A DNA stretch of 64,000 bases from Stomoxys calcitrans (Eukaryota > Arthropoda > Insecta > Diptera > Muscidae): NCBI RefSeq assembly GCF_963082655.1, contig NC_081553.1, forward strand, positions 38,080,242 through 38,144,241, read 5' to 3'. The notes beneath the pieces are model-generated. The model did not search any database, had not been told where the DNA came from, and saw only the letters and a program-made list of their open reading frames with translations. Below, in pieces: positions 36,116 through 47,344 of this stretch. A program made the position numbers and the translations under genes. Position 1 is the first letter of the stretch, and every line of letters starts with the position of its first letter.

Positions 36116-36792
36116 CATAGAATAATAAAAATTTTACAAAATTAAATTTTTAAAAAAATTTTAGCTTTGGAAAGTTTTTTTTTTGAGATCTAACACCACT
36201 GTGCTTCAACTATCCTTACATTCCATCTTAAATTGCTATTTCATTTGATCATGATGACTGGTCAAGTCCTTTCTGCATGCACTCTGTTATGAATTGTAAT
36301 GAAAAGAGGAACCCATTACACCTTTGTAGCTGACAATGCATGGCCTTTTTAACACATCATGTAAATTGATGTTTTCATTCTGTTGCCCACGAGTACAAGT
36401 ATGCCACATTCATAGTCATCGCCTTTAGCCCATAATCATTTTCATAGCATCACAGAGCGAGAAAGAGATGAAGATCATGGCCAACTGCCTTTTATTGTAT
36501 GAAGAATGAAAGGATCAATACCAGCAATTGATCGATGCAGCAAAGAACAATGAATGCATTCCCAAAATGCAGCCGGCGGCAATGAGGTAAGAGTGGCGAG
36601 AAAAGGTTTGTTGCCATTTGCCAAGTACTCAGCTCTACTGAATTGTTCTTAAGGTGCTCACAAGTGTTATTTGATCAATGACCCGGGAATTATTATCATT
36701 ATTTATGTTTGCTTATGTTTTCTGGAGATCCTGACACATGGATGCGTAAGGACTATATGGGCAAGTCCATAGAAAGTATGAGATTTAAGCAA
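36116..36792. other. Spacer without recognisable gene
   Basis: Unique-looking sequence with a purine-rich stretch at 36455-36600. No domain-bearing frame or RNA gene seen. Confidence 0.5.
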
Positions 36793-36793
36793 G

Positions 36794-39478
36794 CAACAAG
36801 TAAAAGCGGGCTAAGTTCGGCAGGGCCGAATCTTATATACCCTCCACAATGGATTGCATTTGTCGAGCTCTTACCACGGTATCTCTTCTTAGGTAAAACA
36901 AGTAAAAAGGCGTTAAGTTCGGCCGGGCCGAACTTTGGATACCCACCACCTCGGGTATATATGTAAACTACCTTTCATTAAAATTCGGTGAAAATTTCAT
37001 ACCTTATGACCCATATCAGTTATATCAAAACATGTTCCGATTTGGACCAAATACTAATAAGCACAGTAGCTATATCTAAAAATTAAACGATCTGAACCAT
37101 ATACGACACGGATTTTGAAAAGCCTAACATAAGTTATTTTGTAAAATTTCAGTGAAATCGGATTATAAATGCGCTTTTTATGGGGCAAAGACTTTAAATC
37201 GAGAGATCGGTCTACATGGCAGCTATTATCAAATCTGGATCGATCTGGGCAAAATTGAAGAAGGACGTCGAAGAGCCTAACTAAACTCACTGTCTCAAAT
37301 TTCAGCGACATCGGACAATAAATGGGTCTTTATGGCCCCAAAACCTAAAACCTAGATATCGGTCTATATGGCAGCTATATCTAAATTTGGACCGATCTGT
37401 GCGATATTGCAGATGTATGTCAAGGGGCTTAACTTAACTCACTGTCCCAAATTTCGGCGACATCGGACAATAAATGACCATTTTATGGGCCCAAAACCTT
37501 AAATCAAGAAATCGGTCTATATAGCAGCTATATCCAAATCTGAACCGATCTGGGCCAAATTGAAGAAAGATGTCGAGGGGCCTAACGCAACTCACTGCCC
37601 CAAATTTCAGCAAAATCGGGTAATAAATGTGGCTTTTATGGGCCTAACACCATAAATCGAGGATCGGTCTATATGGCAGCTATATTCAAATCTGAACCGA
37701 TCTGGGCCAAATTGACAAAGAATGTCGAAGGGCATAACACAACTCACTGTCCCGATTTTCAGCGGAATCGGCTAAAAAATGTGGCTTTTATGGGCCTTAG
37801 ACCCTAAATCGGAGGGTCGGTTTATATGGCAGCTATATCCAAATCTGGACCGATCTGAGCCAAATTGACGAAGGATGTCGAAGGGCCTAACACAACTCAC
37901 TGCCCCAAATTTCAGCAAAATCGGATAATAAATGTGGCTTTTATGGGCCTAAGACCCTAAATCGGCTGATCGGTCTATATGGGGGCTATATGAAGATATA
38001 GTCCGATATAGCCCATCTTCGAACTTAACCTGCTTATGGACAAAAAAAGAATCTGTGCAAAATTTCAGCTCAATATCTCAATTTTTAAAGACTGTAGCGT
38101 GATTTCAACAGACAGACGGACAGACGGACGGACATGTCTAGATCGTCTTAGATTTTTACGCTGATCAAGAATATATATACTTTATAGGGTCGGAAATGGA
38201 TATTTCGATGTGTTGCAAACGGAATGACAAAATGAATATACCCCCATCCTTCGGTGGTGGGTATAAAAAAAGATAAAAGAAAAGATTTGCTCTGCTATAA
38301 GAGCGATATCAAGATATGGTCCTTTTCGGACCATAATTGAACTAAATGTTGAAGACCATGATAGAAGTCATTGTGTAAAATTTCAGCCAATTCGAATAAG
38401 AATTATGCCCTTTGGGGGTTCAAGACGTAAAATAGAGAGATTCATTTCTTTGGGAGCTGTATCAGGCTATAAACCGATTCAGACCATAATAAACACGTAT
38501 GTTGATGGTCATGAGAGGATCCGTCGTACAAAATTTCAGACAAATCGGATAATAATTGCTAACTCTAGAGGCTCAAGAAGTCAAGATCCCATATCGATTT
38601 ATATGACGGTTATATCAGGTTATGAACTGGTTTGGCTCAGTTGTTGAAAATCATTATAAAATACGTCATGCAACATTTCAGCCAAATCGGATAGGAATTG
38701 CGTTCTCTAGAAGCTGAAGAAGTCAAGTCCCCAGAACGGTTTAAAAGACAGCTATATCAGGTTATAGGCCGATTTGAACCATACTTGGCGCAGTTGTTGG
38801 ATGTCATAACAAAACACGCCGTGCAAAATTTCATTTATATAAGATAAGAATTGCGCCCTCTAGTGGCTGAAGAAGTTAAGTTTCAAAATCGGTTTATATG
38901 GTGGCTATATCAGGTTATTGACCGATTTAAACCCAATGTAGCACAGCGAAACACTTCGTGCAAAATTTCATTCCAATCGGATAAGAATTGCGCCCTCTAG
39001 CGGCTCAAGAAGTCAAGACCCAAGATCGGTTTATATGGCAGCTATATCAGGTTATCATCCGATTTGAGCTATCCTTGGTTCAGTTGTGGGATATTATAAC
39101 AAAACACGTCGTGCAAAATTTCATTCCAGTCGGATAAGAATTGCGCCCTCTAGAGACTCAAGAACTCAAGACCCAAGATCGGTTTATATGGCAGCTATAT
39201 CAGTTTATTGACCGATTTTAACCATACTCATCACAGTTGTTGGATATCATAACAAAACACGTCGTGCAAAATTTCGTTCTAATCCGATGAGAAGTGCGCC
39301 CTCTAGGGGTGCAAGAAGTCAAGACCCAAGATCGGTTTATATGGCAGCTATATCAAAACATGGACCAATATGGTCCATTTACAATCCCAACCGACCTACA
39401 CTAATGAGAAGTATTTGTGCAAAATTTCAAGCGGCTAGCTTTACTTCTTCGAAAGTTAGCGTGCTTTCGACAGACGGG
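36794..39478 (-). mobile_element. DINE-like element type A, split by a type B element
   Basis: The left piece, 36794-36895, has the 3' end (CAACAAGTAAAAGCGGGC, palindrome with one change, TATACCCTCCACAATGG) and leader GGTATCTCTTCTTAGG. The leader resumes after the insertion at about 38268 (AAAAGATTTGCTCTGCTATA) and continues through about seven type A monomers to the start of the GTCY region (TTTCGACAGACGGGG). The 5' terminus is lost at 39478. Confidence 0.82.
36896..38267 (-). mobile_element. Complete DINE-like element type B, nested in type A
   Basis: AAACAAGTAAAAAGGCGTTA, palindrome AGTTCGGCCGGGCCGAACT, GGATACCCACCACCTCGGG, about six monomers, GTCY tract (38108-38135), AATATATATACTTTATAGGG, CATCCTTCGGTGGTGGGTAT. 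Both ends are intact and it lies cleanly inside the leader of a type A element, so it arrived later. Confidence 0.9.
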
Positions 39479-39485
39479 GATGCTG

Positions 39486-39712
39486 GAACTATCTTGTAGG
39501 TAGATACCACAGTGGCTCCTAGGTGAAATTGTCTGCTTATGAATGCTGAACTCGTGGGTTCGAATCCGTGCGAGAACTACAGAAGAAAATTCGCTGTTTT
39601 TGTTATCCCTGTGGCAAGTCCATTTACTCATTTTGGAGCTCAATTATCATTGGGCTTAACAGGATGGGTGCAGCCATTGATGAAATAAGAAAAGTCTCCT
39701 CATATCAAGTAA
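39486..39712 (+). mobile_element. Possible second tRNA-like SINE
   Basis: About 227 bp with a plausible A box (TGGCTCCTAGGTG at 39512-39524) and a good B box (GGTTCGAATCCG near 39558). The body differs from the SINE at 20480 apart from general features such as a late ATCATTGGGCTTA. It could be a diverged relative or a separate family. No target duplication found. Confidence 0.45.
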
Positions 39713-39716
39713 CATT

Positions 39717-39871
39717 TTTATACCCTACACCACTAATGTGGTACAGGGTATTATAACTTTGTGCACTTGCTTGTAACACCCAGAAGGAAGAGAGGTAGAC
39801 ACATTGATTAATATACTGTTCGACTCAGAATCACTTTCTGATTCGATTTAGTTATGTCCGTCTGTCTGTGT

Positions 39872-39906
<35 letters not shown>

Positions 39907-41225
39907 CCTGTCTGTCCGTCTGTCTGTCCGTCTGTCTGTCTGTCTGTCTGTCAGTCTGTCTGTCCGTCCGTCTGTCCATATTATTTTGTGTAAAAAGTAT
40001 AGGTCGCAGTTTTCATCCAATCGTCTTAGAATTTGGTACATGCATGGTTTTCGGTCTAGAGACGAAGTTTACTGAAATTGGAAAAAATCGGTTCAAATTT
40101 GGATATAGCTCCCATATATATGTTCGTCCGATTTGCAGTAATAATGCAATAAAATGGTCATTTGTTAACCGAATGTCTCGAAATTTGGCAGGAACCATTT
40201 TTTTCTGACTCTCGACGTTGTTGGTGAATTTCATGAAAATCGGTTCAGATTAAGATATAGCTCTCATATATATATATCGCCCGATTTTAACTTCCATAGT
40301 CACAGCAAGCGCATTTATTAACCAATGTTGCCAAAATTTTGCACAACACTGTTCTCAACGACTACCACAATATCTTAGAAGTTTGCTCGAAATCGGTTCA
40401 GATTTTGATATAGCTCCCATATATATGTTCGTCCGATTTGCAGTAATAATGCAATAAAATGGTCATTTGTTAACCGATTCTCTCGAAATTTGGCACGAAC
40501 CATTTTCTTTTGATTCTCGATATTATTGGGGAATTTCATGGAAATCGGTTCAGATTTAGATATAGCTCTCATATATATATATATATATCGCACGATTTTA
40601 ATTTTTAGAGTCACAGCAGGCGCATTTATTGACCAATCTAATCAACATTTTGCACAACGCTTTCCTCGAGGACTACCACAATATCTGAGAAGTTTGCTCG
40701 AAATCAGTTCAGATTTAGATATAGCTCCCATATATATGTTCGTCCGATTTGCAGTAATAATGCAATTAAATGGTCACTTGTTAAACGATTCTCTCGAAAT
40801 TTGGCAGAAACGATTTCCTCCTGACTCTCGATATTACTGATGAATATCATGGAAATCGGTTGAGATTTAGATATAGCTCTCATGTATATATATCGCCCGA
40901 TTTTAACTTCTATAGTCCCAGCAAGCGCATTTATCATCCAATCTAGCCTAAATTTTGTACAACGCTTTCCTCGAAAACTACCACAATATCTGAGAAGTTT
41001 GCTCGAAATCGGTTCAGATTTAGATATAGCTCCCATATATATGTTCGTCCGATTTTGGGAAATGTTGCAATAAAGTGCTCATTTGTTAACCGGTTGTCTT
41101 GTTATTTGGGAGGAGGGATTTTCTTATAACTCTCGACATTACTGATGAATTTCATAGAAATTGGCCCAGATCTGGATATAGCTGCTATATATGTATATCG
41201 CTATATATGTATATCGTATATTTTC
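39717..41225 (+). mobile_element. DINE-like element, type E (dimeric repeats), 3' truncated
   Basis: A distinct subfamily. The 5' terminus TTTATACCCTACACCACTAA is followed by the complementary TGTGGTACAGGGTATTATAA. It has an unusually long GTCY tract and alternating monomer versions: one with GATATAGCTCCCATATATAT, the other with GATATAGCTCTCATATATAT. TGTTCGTCCG sites at 40121, 40426, 40737 and 41042 give steps of 305, 311 and 305 bp. The palindromic 3' end is not found and the copy fades out at about 41225. Confidence 0.82.
39856..39979 (+). repeat. Long (GTCT/GTCC)n microsatellite
   Basis: About 31 tetranucleotide units with interspersed GTCT, GTCC and GTCA, marking the DINE-type 5' region of the type E element. 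The two frames over it (39854-40075 +, 39808-40041 -) are low-complexity artefacts. Confidence 0.95.
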
Positions 41226-42228
41226 ACTATACAGTAAAGTAAAATGTGATATGACGTATTATTAGTTGACAGCTCTAAGAACGACTGCATATCCTTTAGG
41301 TCTAACACCTAATGGCATTAAGGGGAATATTTATCTAGAAATTCCTAATTTTTATCTTTTTTATGTAATGCCCCATATGTAAGCATGTCGTTGTTCCCCA
41401 TTGCATTGCATGCGCCCTAAGCTAATTTCTGATGAACAATATCAAAATATTGATATAAGCATGTAACATGTGCCATGATGAACCCATTTTCATTGCATTT
41501 CATTTTATTCATACACAAGTCATCACCATTGCCAACAGCTTTAAAGTGAAGAACAATTGTTTCTGTCCTTTGCTCTTTACTTCCCATACTCCTTTCACCG
41601 AGTAGGAAGTGATAAATGCCATGCTCTCAGTGCATATGGGTGTTTTAGTTTGGAAAAATGAGAAATTTACATAAATTTAAAAACAATTTAAAAACGGAAA
41701 TATTTATTTTATTGCAATTTTATCTCAACTTGCCTTCATGTTGCAAGTGTGACATGGAGACTGGGACATACAAGGGAATTTATTTGCTTTTGGGAAAAAC
41801 AGGTGTTTTTTTTTTATTGCACCCCAGCCTTTCCCTTTTTTCTGTTGTTGGGCCTTTCAATATTTATCATTGCAGATTAAAATTCATGAAAACCGTTTTC
41901 ATTGGAATCCATGCCGTTGACCATCGATCAATTGTTTGTCCTGTTGCTCTCAACAATTCGCAAGCATAATCGCTCAATGTAAATGCGTTCGCATTGTAAT
42001 TTTGTGCAATTCAAAATTGCACTTGCATAAATTTTGTTAATTTTACAACATACACTTGTTGATATGATACTTGTATAATACTATATTTGTCCCTGTTTTG
42101 TAATGTGAAGTTTCTTAGGGTGCGATATGGTGGCTGTGGTCTTAACCCAAAGTCGGTGGGGGAAATATAAGTTAGGTGCGCTATAACATTTACCACCGGT
42201 AGTCATGAACTTTTAAACGAAACGAGTT
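41226..42228. other. Spacer without recognisable gene
   Basis: AT-rich unique-looking DNA. A frame at 41658-41969 (+, 103 codons) contains two Cys residues in SCCKCDMETG but no recognisable fold, and it crosses a T-rich run. Confidence 0.45.
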
Positions 42229-42895
42229 TTGAATGGTACTCCGACCCTTACCAGGGAATGTGACAAAGCCCAAATGCTGGGGTCTAGTTGGTGGCGGTGG
42301 GTTCCTATACGCCACCAATTAGTTGTTGTTGTTGTTGTATCAGTTTATTGTGTTCTATCTTTCGTCTGCTTGATTCTGTTGAGTGTCAAGACCCAGGAAC
42401 TCTGCGACTTAGATGGGGTGCGTCCACAGGGATCTGGGTCTGAGTCGAGTGGGTCTGGCCGGGCATTTAAACAGGTGACGTGTATCGTGCGGTCCCTGGT
42501 TACAATCGGGGACATACATCTTGCACGTCGGCATCAATCCTAGCTCTGTGGGAATTGAGGCGGCTGCATTTGCTGGAATGTAATTGAACCAGAACCACTC
42601 TGGTTTGCCGGGGTAGGTCGATTTCTTCGGGTCCAATGGGAGGCGGTCGTTCTCCAAGGACTACATTCACCCGGTAGCCAATTACCGCATCTGCTACCGT
42701 ATCTGCATGAATGTTGTTTAGACCCGCTTGATATGCCGCTTGATCTAGAGGTTCTCACTTGTAGCGCTGAACCTCACACTCTAGATCGTGTAGATCTGCC
42801 TTAAGGCTTCTGGGCGGTGGGTATCCATCCACAATATGATGATTTGGATGGTTTATGCGATAACAGCCCAAAAGGTAATGCTTAGACAGCATGTA

Positions 42896-43132
42896 TTGTG
42901 TTGCCCAAAAAGTAATTGCGGATTTTTTAAACGAAAGTAAATGCATTTTTAATAAAACTTAAAATGAACTTTAATCAAATATACTTTTTTTACACTTTTT
43001 TTCTAAAGCCAGCTAAAAGTAACAGCTGATAACTGACAGAAGAAAGAATGCAATTATAGAGTCACAAGCTGTGAAAAAATTTGTCAACGCCGACTATATG
43101 AAAAATCCGCAATTACTTTTTGGGCAACCCAA
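42896..43132 (-). mobile_element. Mariner-type MITE (TTGGGTTGCC family), copy 1
   Basis: 237-bp element; TA at 42894-42895 and 43133-43134. Its ends are TTGTGTTGCCCAAAAAGTAA (one change) and the complement of TTGGGTTGCCCAAAAAGTAA; the first ~30 bases form the inverted repeat. No coding capacity. Inserted in the Jockey-like LINE, and inverted relative to copies 2 and 3. Confidence 0.9.
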
Positions 43133-43603
43133 TAGTTATCTCTTCGTACTGGTAGGATCTTTGTCTCCTGATGGAGGTGGTCCACATGAGAACTGAGGAG
43201 GCATTTTGAGGCATTCTGACAGATCTGAATATTATTCCACTGCATGTCACAAAGTTGACGAGACCACACTGGCGCTGCATAACTTACCACAGACCGGCCA
43301 ATTGCTTTGTACGTGGTCAACAAGGTTTCTTTGTCTGCACCCCAAGTGCTGCCAGCAAGTGACATGAGGACCTTGTTTCTACTTTTGACTTTATTGCAGA
43401 TTGCTGTGGCATGTGAGGAGAATGTGTAAGATGATCGGAATCATTTCTCCATCGACCATCACAGTCAGCTCAGTATTCATCTCACGCGTATTTGTAGTGA
43501 ACAGTGTGAAGATGAAGATTTGGTGGCGGATATCTTCAGATTTCTTGCAGCGAATTATGAGGCAAGCTCGTTGAGGTAGACGTTCAACCTATCGCAGATG
43601 TCA

Positions 43604-43885
43604 TCAATGGGTGGGGGGCCTGATGCCATGATCATACAATCGTACGCCGTCTGGAGGGGGTGGAATGGAGCATAGGTAGAGGTTAAACAGTGCCGAAGAT
43701 ATCACCCCACCTTGGGGAACTCCCTGTTTCACTCTACGGTGTTTCGACTTCTTATCCCTAAATTCCACAAATGACTGGCGACCACACAGATAATTCGCGA
43801 CCCATCGTTTCAGGCCTGGCTGGAGGGAGGGACGTGTTGGCGATGTCCTCAAATAATTTGTGTCGCCATCAATTAGTGATGTTGC
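43604..43885 (-). pseudogene. Jockey-like reverse transcriptase fragment, catalytic box deleted
   Basis: The RT palm is recognised by GVPQGGVISSALFNLYL. Where a YADD box should follow PPPPDGVRL, the sequence goes directly to YDHG, consistent with a short deletion across the two catalytic Asp residues. The frame's first residues (to about 43886) come from the adjoining SINE, not from the LINE. Confidence 0.75.
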
Positions 43886-43887
43886 TA

Positions 43888-44020
43888 TGCGGCTAGCCGT
43901 TCTGACTCGGCATAAAAAAAGAAGTCCCTTATCATTGAGCTTAAACATTAATAGAACTGCAGTCTTTGATATGAGAGACTTATCCCTTGTTTCTAAATTG
44001 AATGTTAATGGGAAATTTAG
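43888..44020 (+). mobile_element. SINE 3' half
   Basis: AGCCGTTCTGACTCGGC, a damaged TATA-like block (GGCATAAAAAAAGAAG), CCCTTATCATTGAGCTTAAA and a tail like GAATGTTAATGGGAAATT. The tRNA-like head is missing; it abuts the LINE break. Confidence 0.75.
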
Positions 44021-44316
44021 TAGCTAATACTGTAGCTGTAATGCAGTATAGGTTCACCCAAAACAATTATCCTTATTCGGTTTAGCTATGACCGTCTTTC
44101 CGCGTATCCTTTCTGCACCGTTTGTCTGTCTTTCAGATGAAATATACGATTTTTGTGAGAAATCAAACTTAATATCGGTCAACCTTAGGATTTAGTCCTA
44201 TTTAGTATATCGTCCAAATTTTACCTTGACAGCTTTGTTTTTGAAGATTGAAGGGTAGTGACAACGTATAGACAGACGGATAGACCCTATAAATATTTGC
44301 CCTATATACGAATATA
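44021..44316. other. Spacer, possibly an old DINE remnant
   Basis: GTTTAGCTATGACCGTCTTTCC followed by GTCTGTCTTTCAGATG recalls the GTCY region of a DINE element, and CAGACGGATAGACCC a reversed one. Decay is too strong for a firm call. Confidence 0.35.
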
Positions 44317-44318
44317 TA

Positions 44319-44552
44319 TTGGGTTGCCCAAAAAGTAATTGCGGATTTTTCATATAATTGGCGTTGACAAATTTTTTCACAGCTTGTAACTCTGTAATTG
44401 CTTTCTTTCTTCTGTCAGTTATCAGCTGTTACTTTTAGCTTGCTTTAGAAAAATAGTGTAAAAAAAGTATATTTGATTAAAGTTCATTCTAAGTTGTATT
44501 AAAAATGCATTTACTTTCCTTTAAAAAATCCGCAATTACTTTTTGGGCAACC
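44319..44552 (+). mobile_element. Mariner-type MITE, copy 2
   Basis: TTGGGTTGCCCAAAAAGTAA at the left after TA (44317-44318); the right end TTACTTTTTGGGCAACC has lost its last bases before ATA. The interior has ACAGCTTGTAACTCTGTAAT and CAGTTATCAGCTGTTAC, shared with copies 1 and 3. Confidence 0.9.
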
Positions 44553-44928
44553 ATAAGGTTCTGAAAATATTTGTATTACCGGTCACAATAACCCAAATTT
44601 AAACTGATCTTACCTGAATAAATTGTTCATAGAATTAATGGGGATGACTCCAAAGGTTCAGTTCGACTGAACTTAAGGTGTACTTGTGGTCTCTGCATTA
44701 TTATAATAAAATCAAATAAGTAACAAAATCGTTTATTTTGAATGCCCAGATTACCTAAAGACCAAAAGTGAAATGTTTCACAAATCATTAATCAAACTAA
44801 TTCACACATGAATCGATCTTTTCATGGATGTTATTGGAAACATACAACTCATTATGAACCCCCTGCCCAAAGAAAAAAAAAAGTTTTTTCCCATTTATTC
44901 TGACATATGGTGGCTACTTACCACCTGA

Positions 44929-44959
<31 letters not shown>

Positions 44960-45980
44960 GAGACTGTGAAACAGACTGAAATGGGCATCATGTAACCCAA
45001 ATGAGATTGGAATGCGTTAATAATCGCACAAATGGACATGATCAATAATAATAACACGCAATACAAATTATGAATGCCACAAACTCTGCGGCAATGCCAG
45101 AAGCAACTAACTACCGTTTCCAAAGAAGCTTCACGATCAGCGTCACAGCCAACAGAAAAAACAAGAGAAGAAATCCCCCCGAGAACTTCAAATTAAACAT
45201 TTAACGCTCCAAAGAAAATCGAAACAGGCAAATTAAAAATCATAGACTCACTGCAGAGTAAAGGAGGCAAACTCCTATACTACCATGCCATGACTGCTGT
45301 ACATGACGATACGTGGTACCTTAAAATTAAAGCTAAGTAGCAGTTTTGGACTGTTGAGAAAAAATGAGAGAAAAAAATCCACATTCAACAAAAGAATCAC
45401 AATCATAACTTAACAATACACCCAAAAGAGCACCATCCAACACCCTGCAGCTTTTTTAATTAACTACAAATACCAACAATAAACTAAACGATCAAGACGA
45501 ATTAAGCTCCAAGTATTCCACCAGCAAAAACGAAAAAAAAGCGAAAAGGTGACCAGCCAGCAAAACGCCACGTAATGACGCTACTACGTTATGACTTGAC
45601 TACTTCGCTAGCTGAAGCGAATATCGACTGCCACCGAGACCGCCATTGCCACCATCGCCATCGCCATCACCACCATCATTGCGGCGTTGTTATCGTCTTC
45701 AAGTGAAGCGTAGAAAATTTATTTGTTACATCCATTACAGGCCAAACCCGTAATGGCGCCAACAATTTGAAAACAAAAACGCACGTCAAAAAAGCCCATA
45801 CCCAACGTATCGACATTTTGATAGAGAAATCATAAATTAGCTGAAACTAATTTGTGAAAAAAAAACGAGGGAAAAGGGTAAAGAAATGTTAAGAAACGCC
45901 TGGAAGTAATCGTTTGAAATACAAAACGGTTTTAATTGTATGGCGAATTATATCTAAAATTTAAGAAATTTACTCAAAGC
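44553..45980. other. Unique spacer with (GACA)n tract
   Basis: A (ACAG)n run at 44931-44958 without the other DINE blocks, so an independent microsatellite. A trinucleotide-rich stretch with CCACCATCGCC units lies at about 45630-45680. The frame at 44914-45123 (-) reads through the microsatellite. No gene recognised. Confidence 0.5.
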
Positions 45981-45982
45981 GA

Positions 45983-46463
45983 ACAAATTTGTATGCTTTA
46001 AACCAATGGCGGGCAAAAGTTCACTCATACTACAGCACATGTGTGTGTACATGCACCAGAACATAAGCCCATGGGCTTGGCAATAATGTGCACATTAGCA
46101 CATGTGCCCAACATTGCATTTAACTCTACAATGGGGAGTACAACTAACCACTCGCGAACTCCAAATTTTTCTTTAAAGCCCAACACAGATTTTGACAAAT
46201 TTCTTTGTAAATTTCTTTGTTTGACAATTTCTTTGACAAATTTGTATGCTTTAAACCAATGGCGGGCAAAAGTTCACGCATACTACAGCACATGTATGTG
46301 TACATGCACAAGAACATAATCCCATGGGCTTGGCAATAATGTGCACATTAGCACATGTGCCCAACATTGCATTTAACTTTAGAATGAAGAGTACAACTAA
46401 CCACTCGCGAACTCCAAATTTTTCTTTAAAGCCCAACACAGATCTTGACAAATTTCTTTGTTG
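45983..46463. repeat. 253-bp direct tandem duplication
   Basis: ACAAATTTGTATGCTTTAAA occurs at 45983 and again at 46236, a 253-bp step. The second unit continues to about 46463 with only scattered differences (for example ATGGGGAGTACAAC against ATGAAGAGTACAAC). The junction holds short direct repeats of ATTTCTTTG. The frames at 46041-46319 and 46251-46451 span it but show no domain. Confidence 0.85.
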
Positions 46464-47050
46464 AATTCTAATTCTTTTAGGAAACTTGATCCTTAGCCAT
46501 TTTCATTCACAATATTCATATTCATTAAAGAATTTAAACAAAGAACATTTCTTTGAAAGACTAGAATTTAGCCATGATTCCCTAGAGACTGTCTGGTAAG
46601 CATAGAGAGAAGGAAAACGACAGTAAGTCACCAAACAAAGTGTCCAACATCAGCCACATGCTGTGCTATCATATCGAATATGCGATCAATGGATGTTGCC
46701 TTAGCACTCATACCTCATACACACACACACACACACACACACACAATGCAATCCGATGATATTTCAGACACAAGCAATGGGGAAGAACAAATAAAATTAA
46801 AAAAAGACGCCCCACTGTGAAAAGCGGCGATATTTAAATGAGATAAAGTCCAATACGTCATGGTTTTGGACAAGATCATAGGTTCCTATGGCGCAATTCT
46901 CCATAGTAGGAAAATAAGAATGGTCGCCACAAAAACTATGTTTTGTATATGGGATTTGAAATCAAATTGTGGAATGTGACAAATTTTTGTGTTCAAGATT
47001 ATAATTGCATTGCGAGGGCAGTCTGAAATTTGATATTGAATTTGATTTTA
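46464..47050. other. Spacer with (AC)n
   Basis: Unique-looking sequence with an (AC)13 dinucleotide run at 46719-46744. No gene or repeat family recognised. Confidence 0.5.
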
Positions 47051-47051
47051 A

Positions 47052-47344
47052 AGTTCGGCCGGGCCGAATCTTATATACCCTCCACCATGGATCGCATTTG
47101 TCGAGTTCTTTGCACGGTATCTCTTTTTAGGCAAACAAAGAATAATGAATAAAAACTGTTATACTATTGGAGCTATATCAAGTTATAGTCCGATTCGGAC
47201 CATTAATGAATTGAATGCTGAACATTGTAGAAGTCATTGGGTAATATTTCAGTTCATTCGGATAAGAATTGAGACATGTAGGGGCTCAAGAAGCAAAATC
47301 GGGAGATCGGTTTATATGGGAGCTGTTTCAAGCTATAGATAGAT
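47052..47344 (-). mobile_element. DINE-like type A variant, 3' end fragment
   Basis: Starts AAGTTCGGCCGGGCCGAATC, TATACCCTCCACCATGG, and the variant leader GCAAACAAAGAATAATGAAT shared with 20853-21050, then one monomer. It stops at about 47344 at the 131-bp-repeat fragment. Confidence 0.8.

Larger units (their letters stand above)
42229..43885 (-). mobile_element. Jockey-like LINE, 5' truncated, split by a mariner MITE
   Basis: Reverse strand, high to low: RT with LKRWVANYLCGRQSFVEF and KQGVPQGGVISSALFNLYL (about 43830-43650), a segment with NTREMNTELTVMVDGE (about 43500), the connection VLMSLAGSTWGADKETLLTT and SYAAPVWS (43375-43260), then, after the MITE, CYRINHPNHHIVDGYPPP, RPPPIGPEEIDLPRQTRVV and a His/Cys-containing end (CNQGPHDTRHLFKC, about 42510). 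It closes with a (CAA)n 3' tail at about 42320-42335. Frameshifts and stops throughout. No RNase H, as expected for the Jockey clade. Confidence 0.85.
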
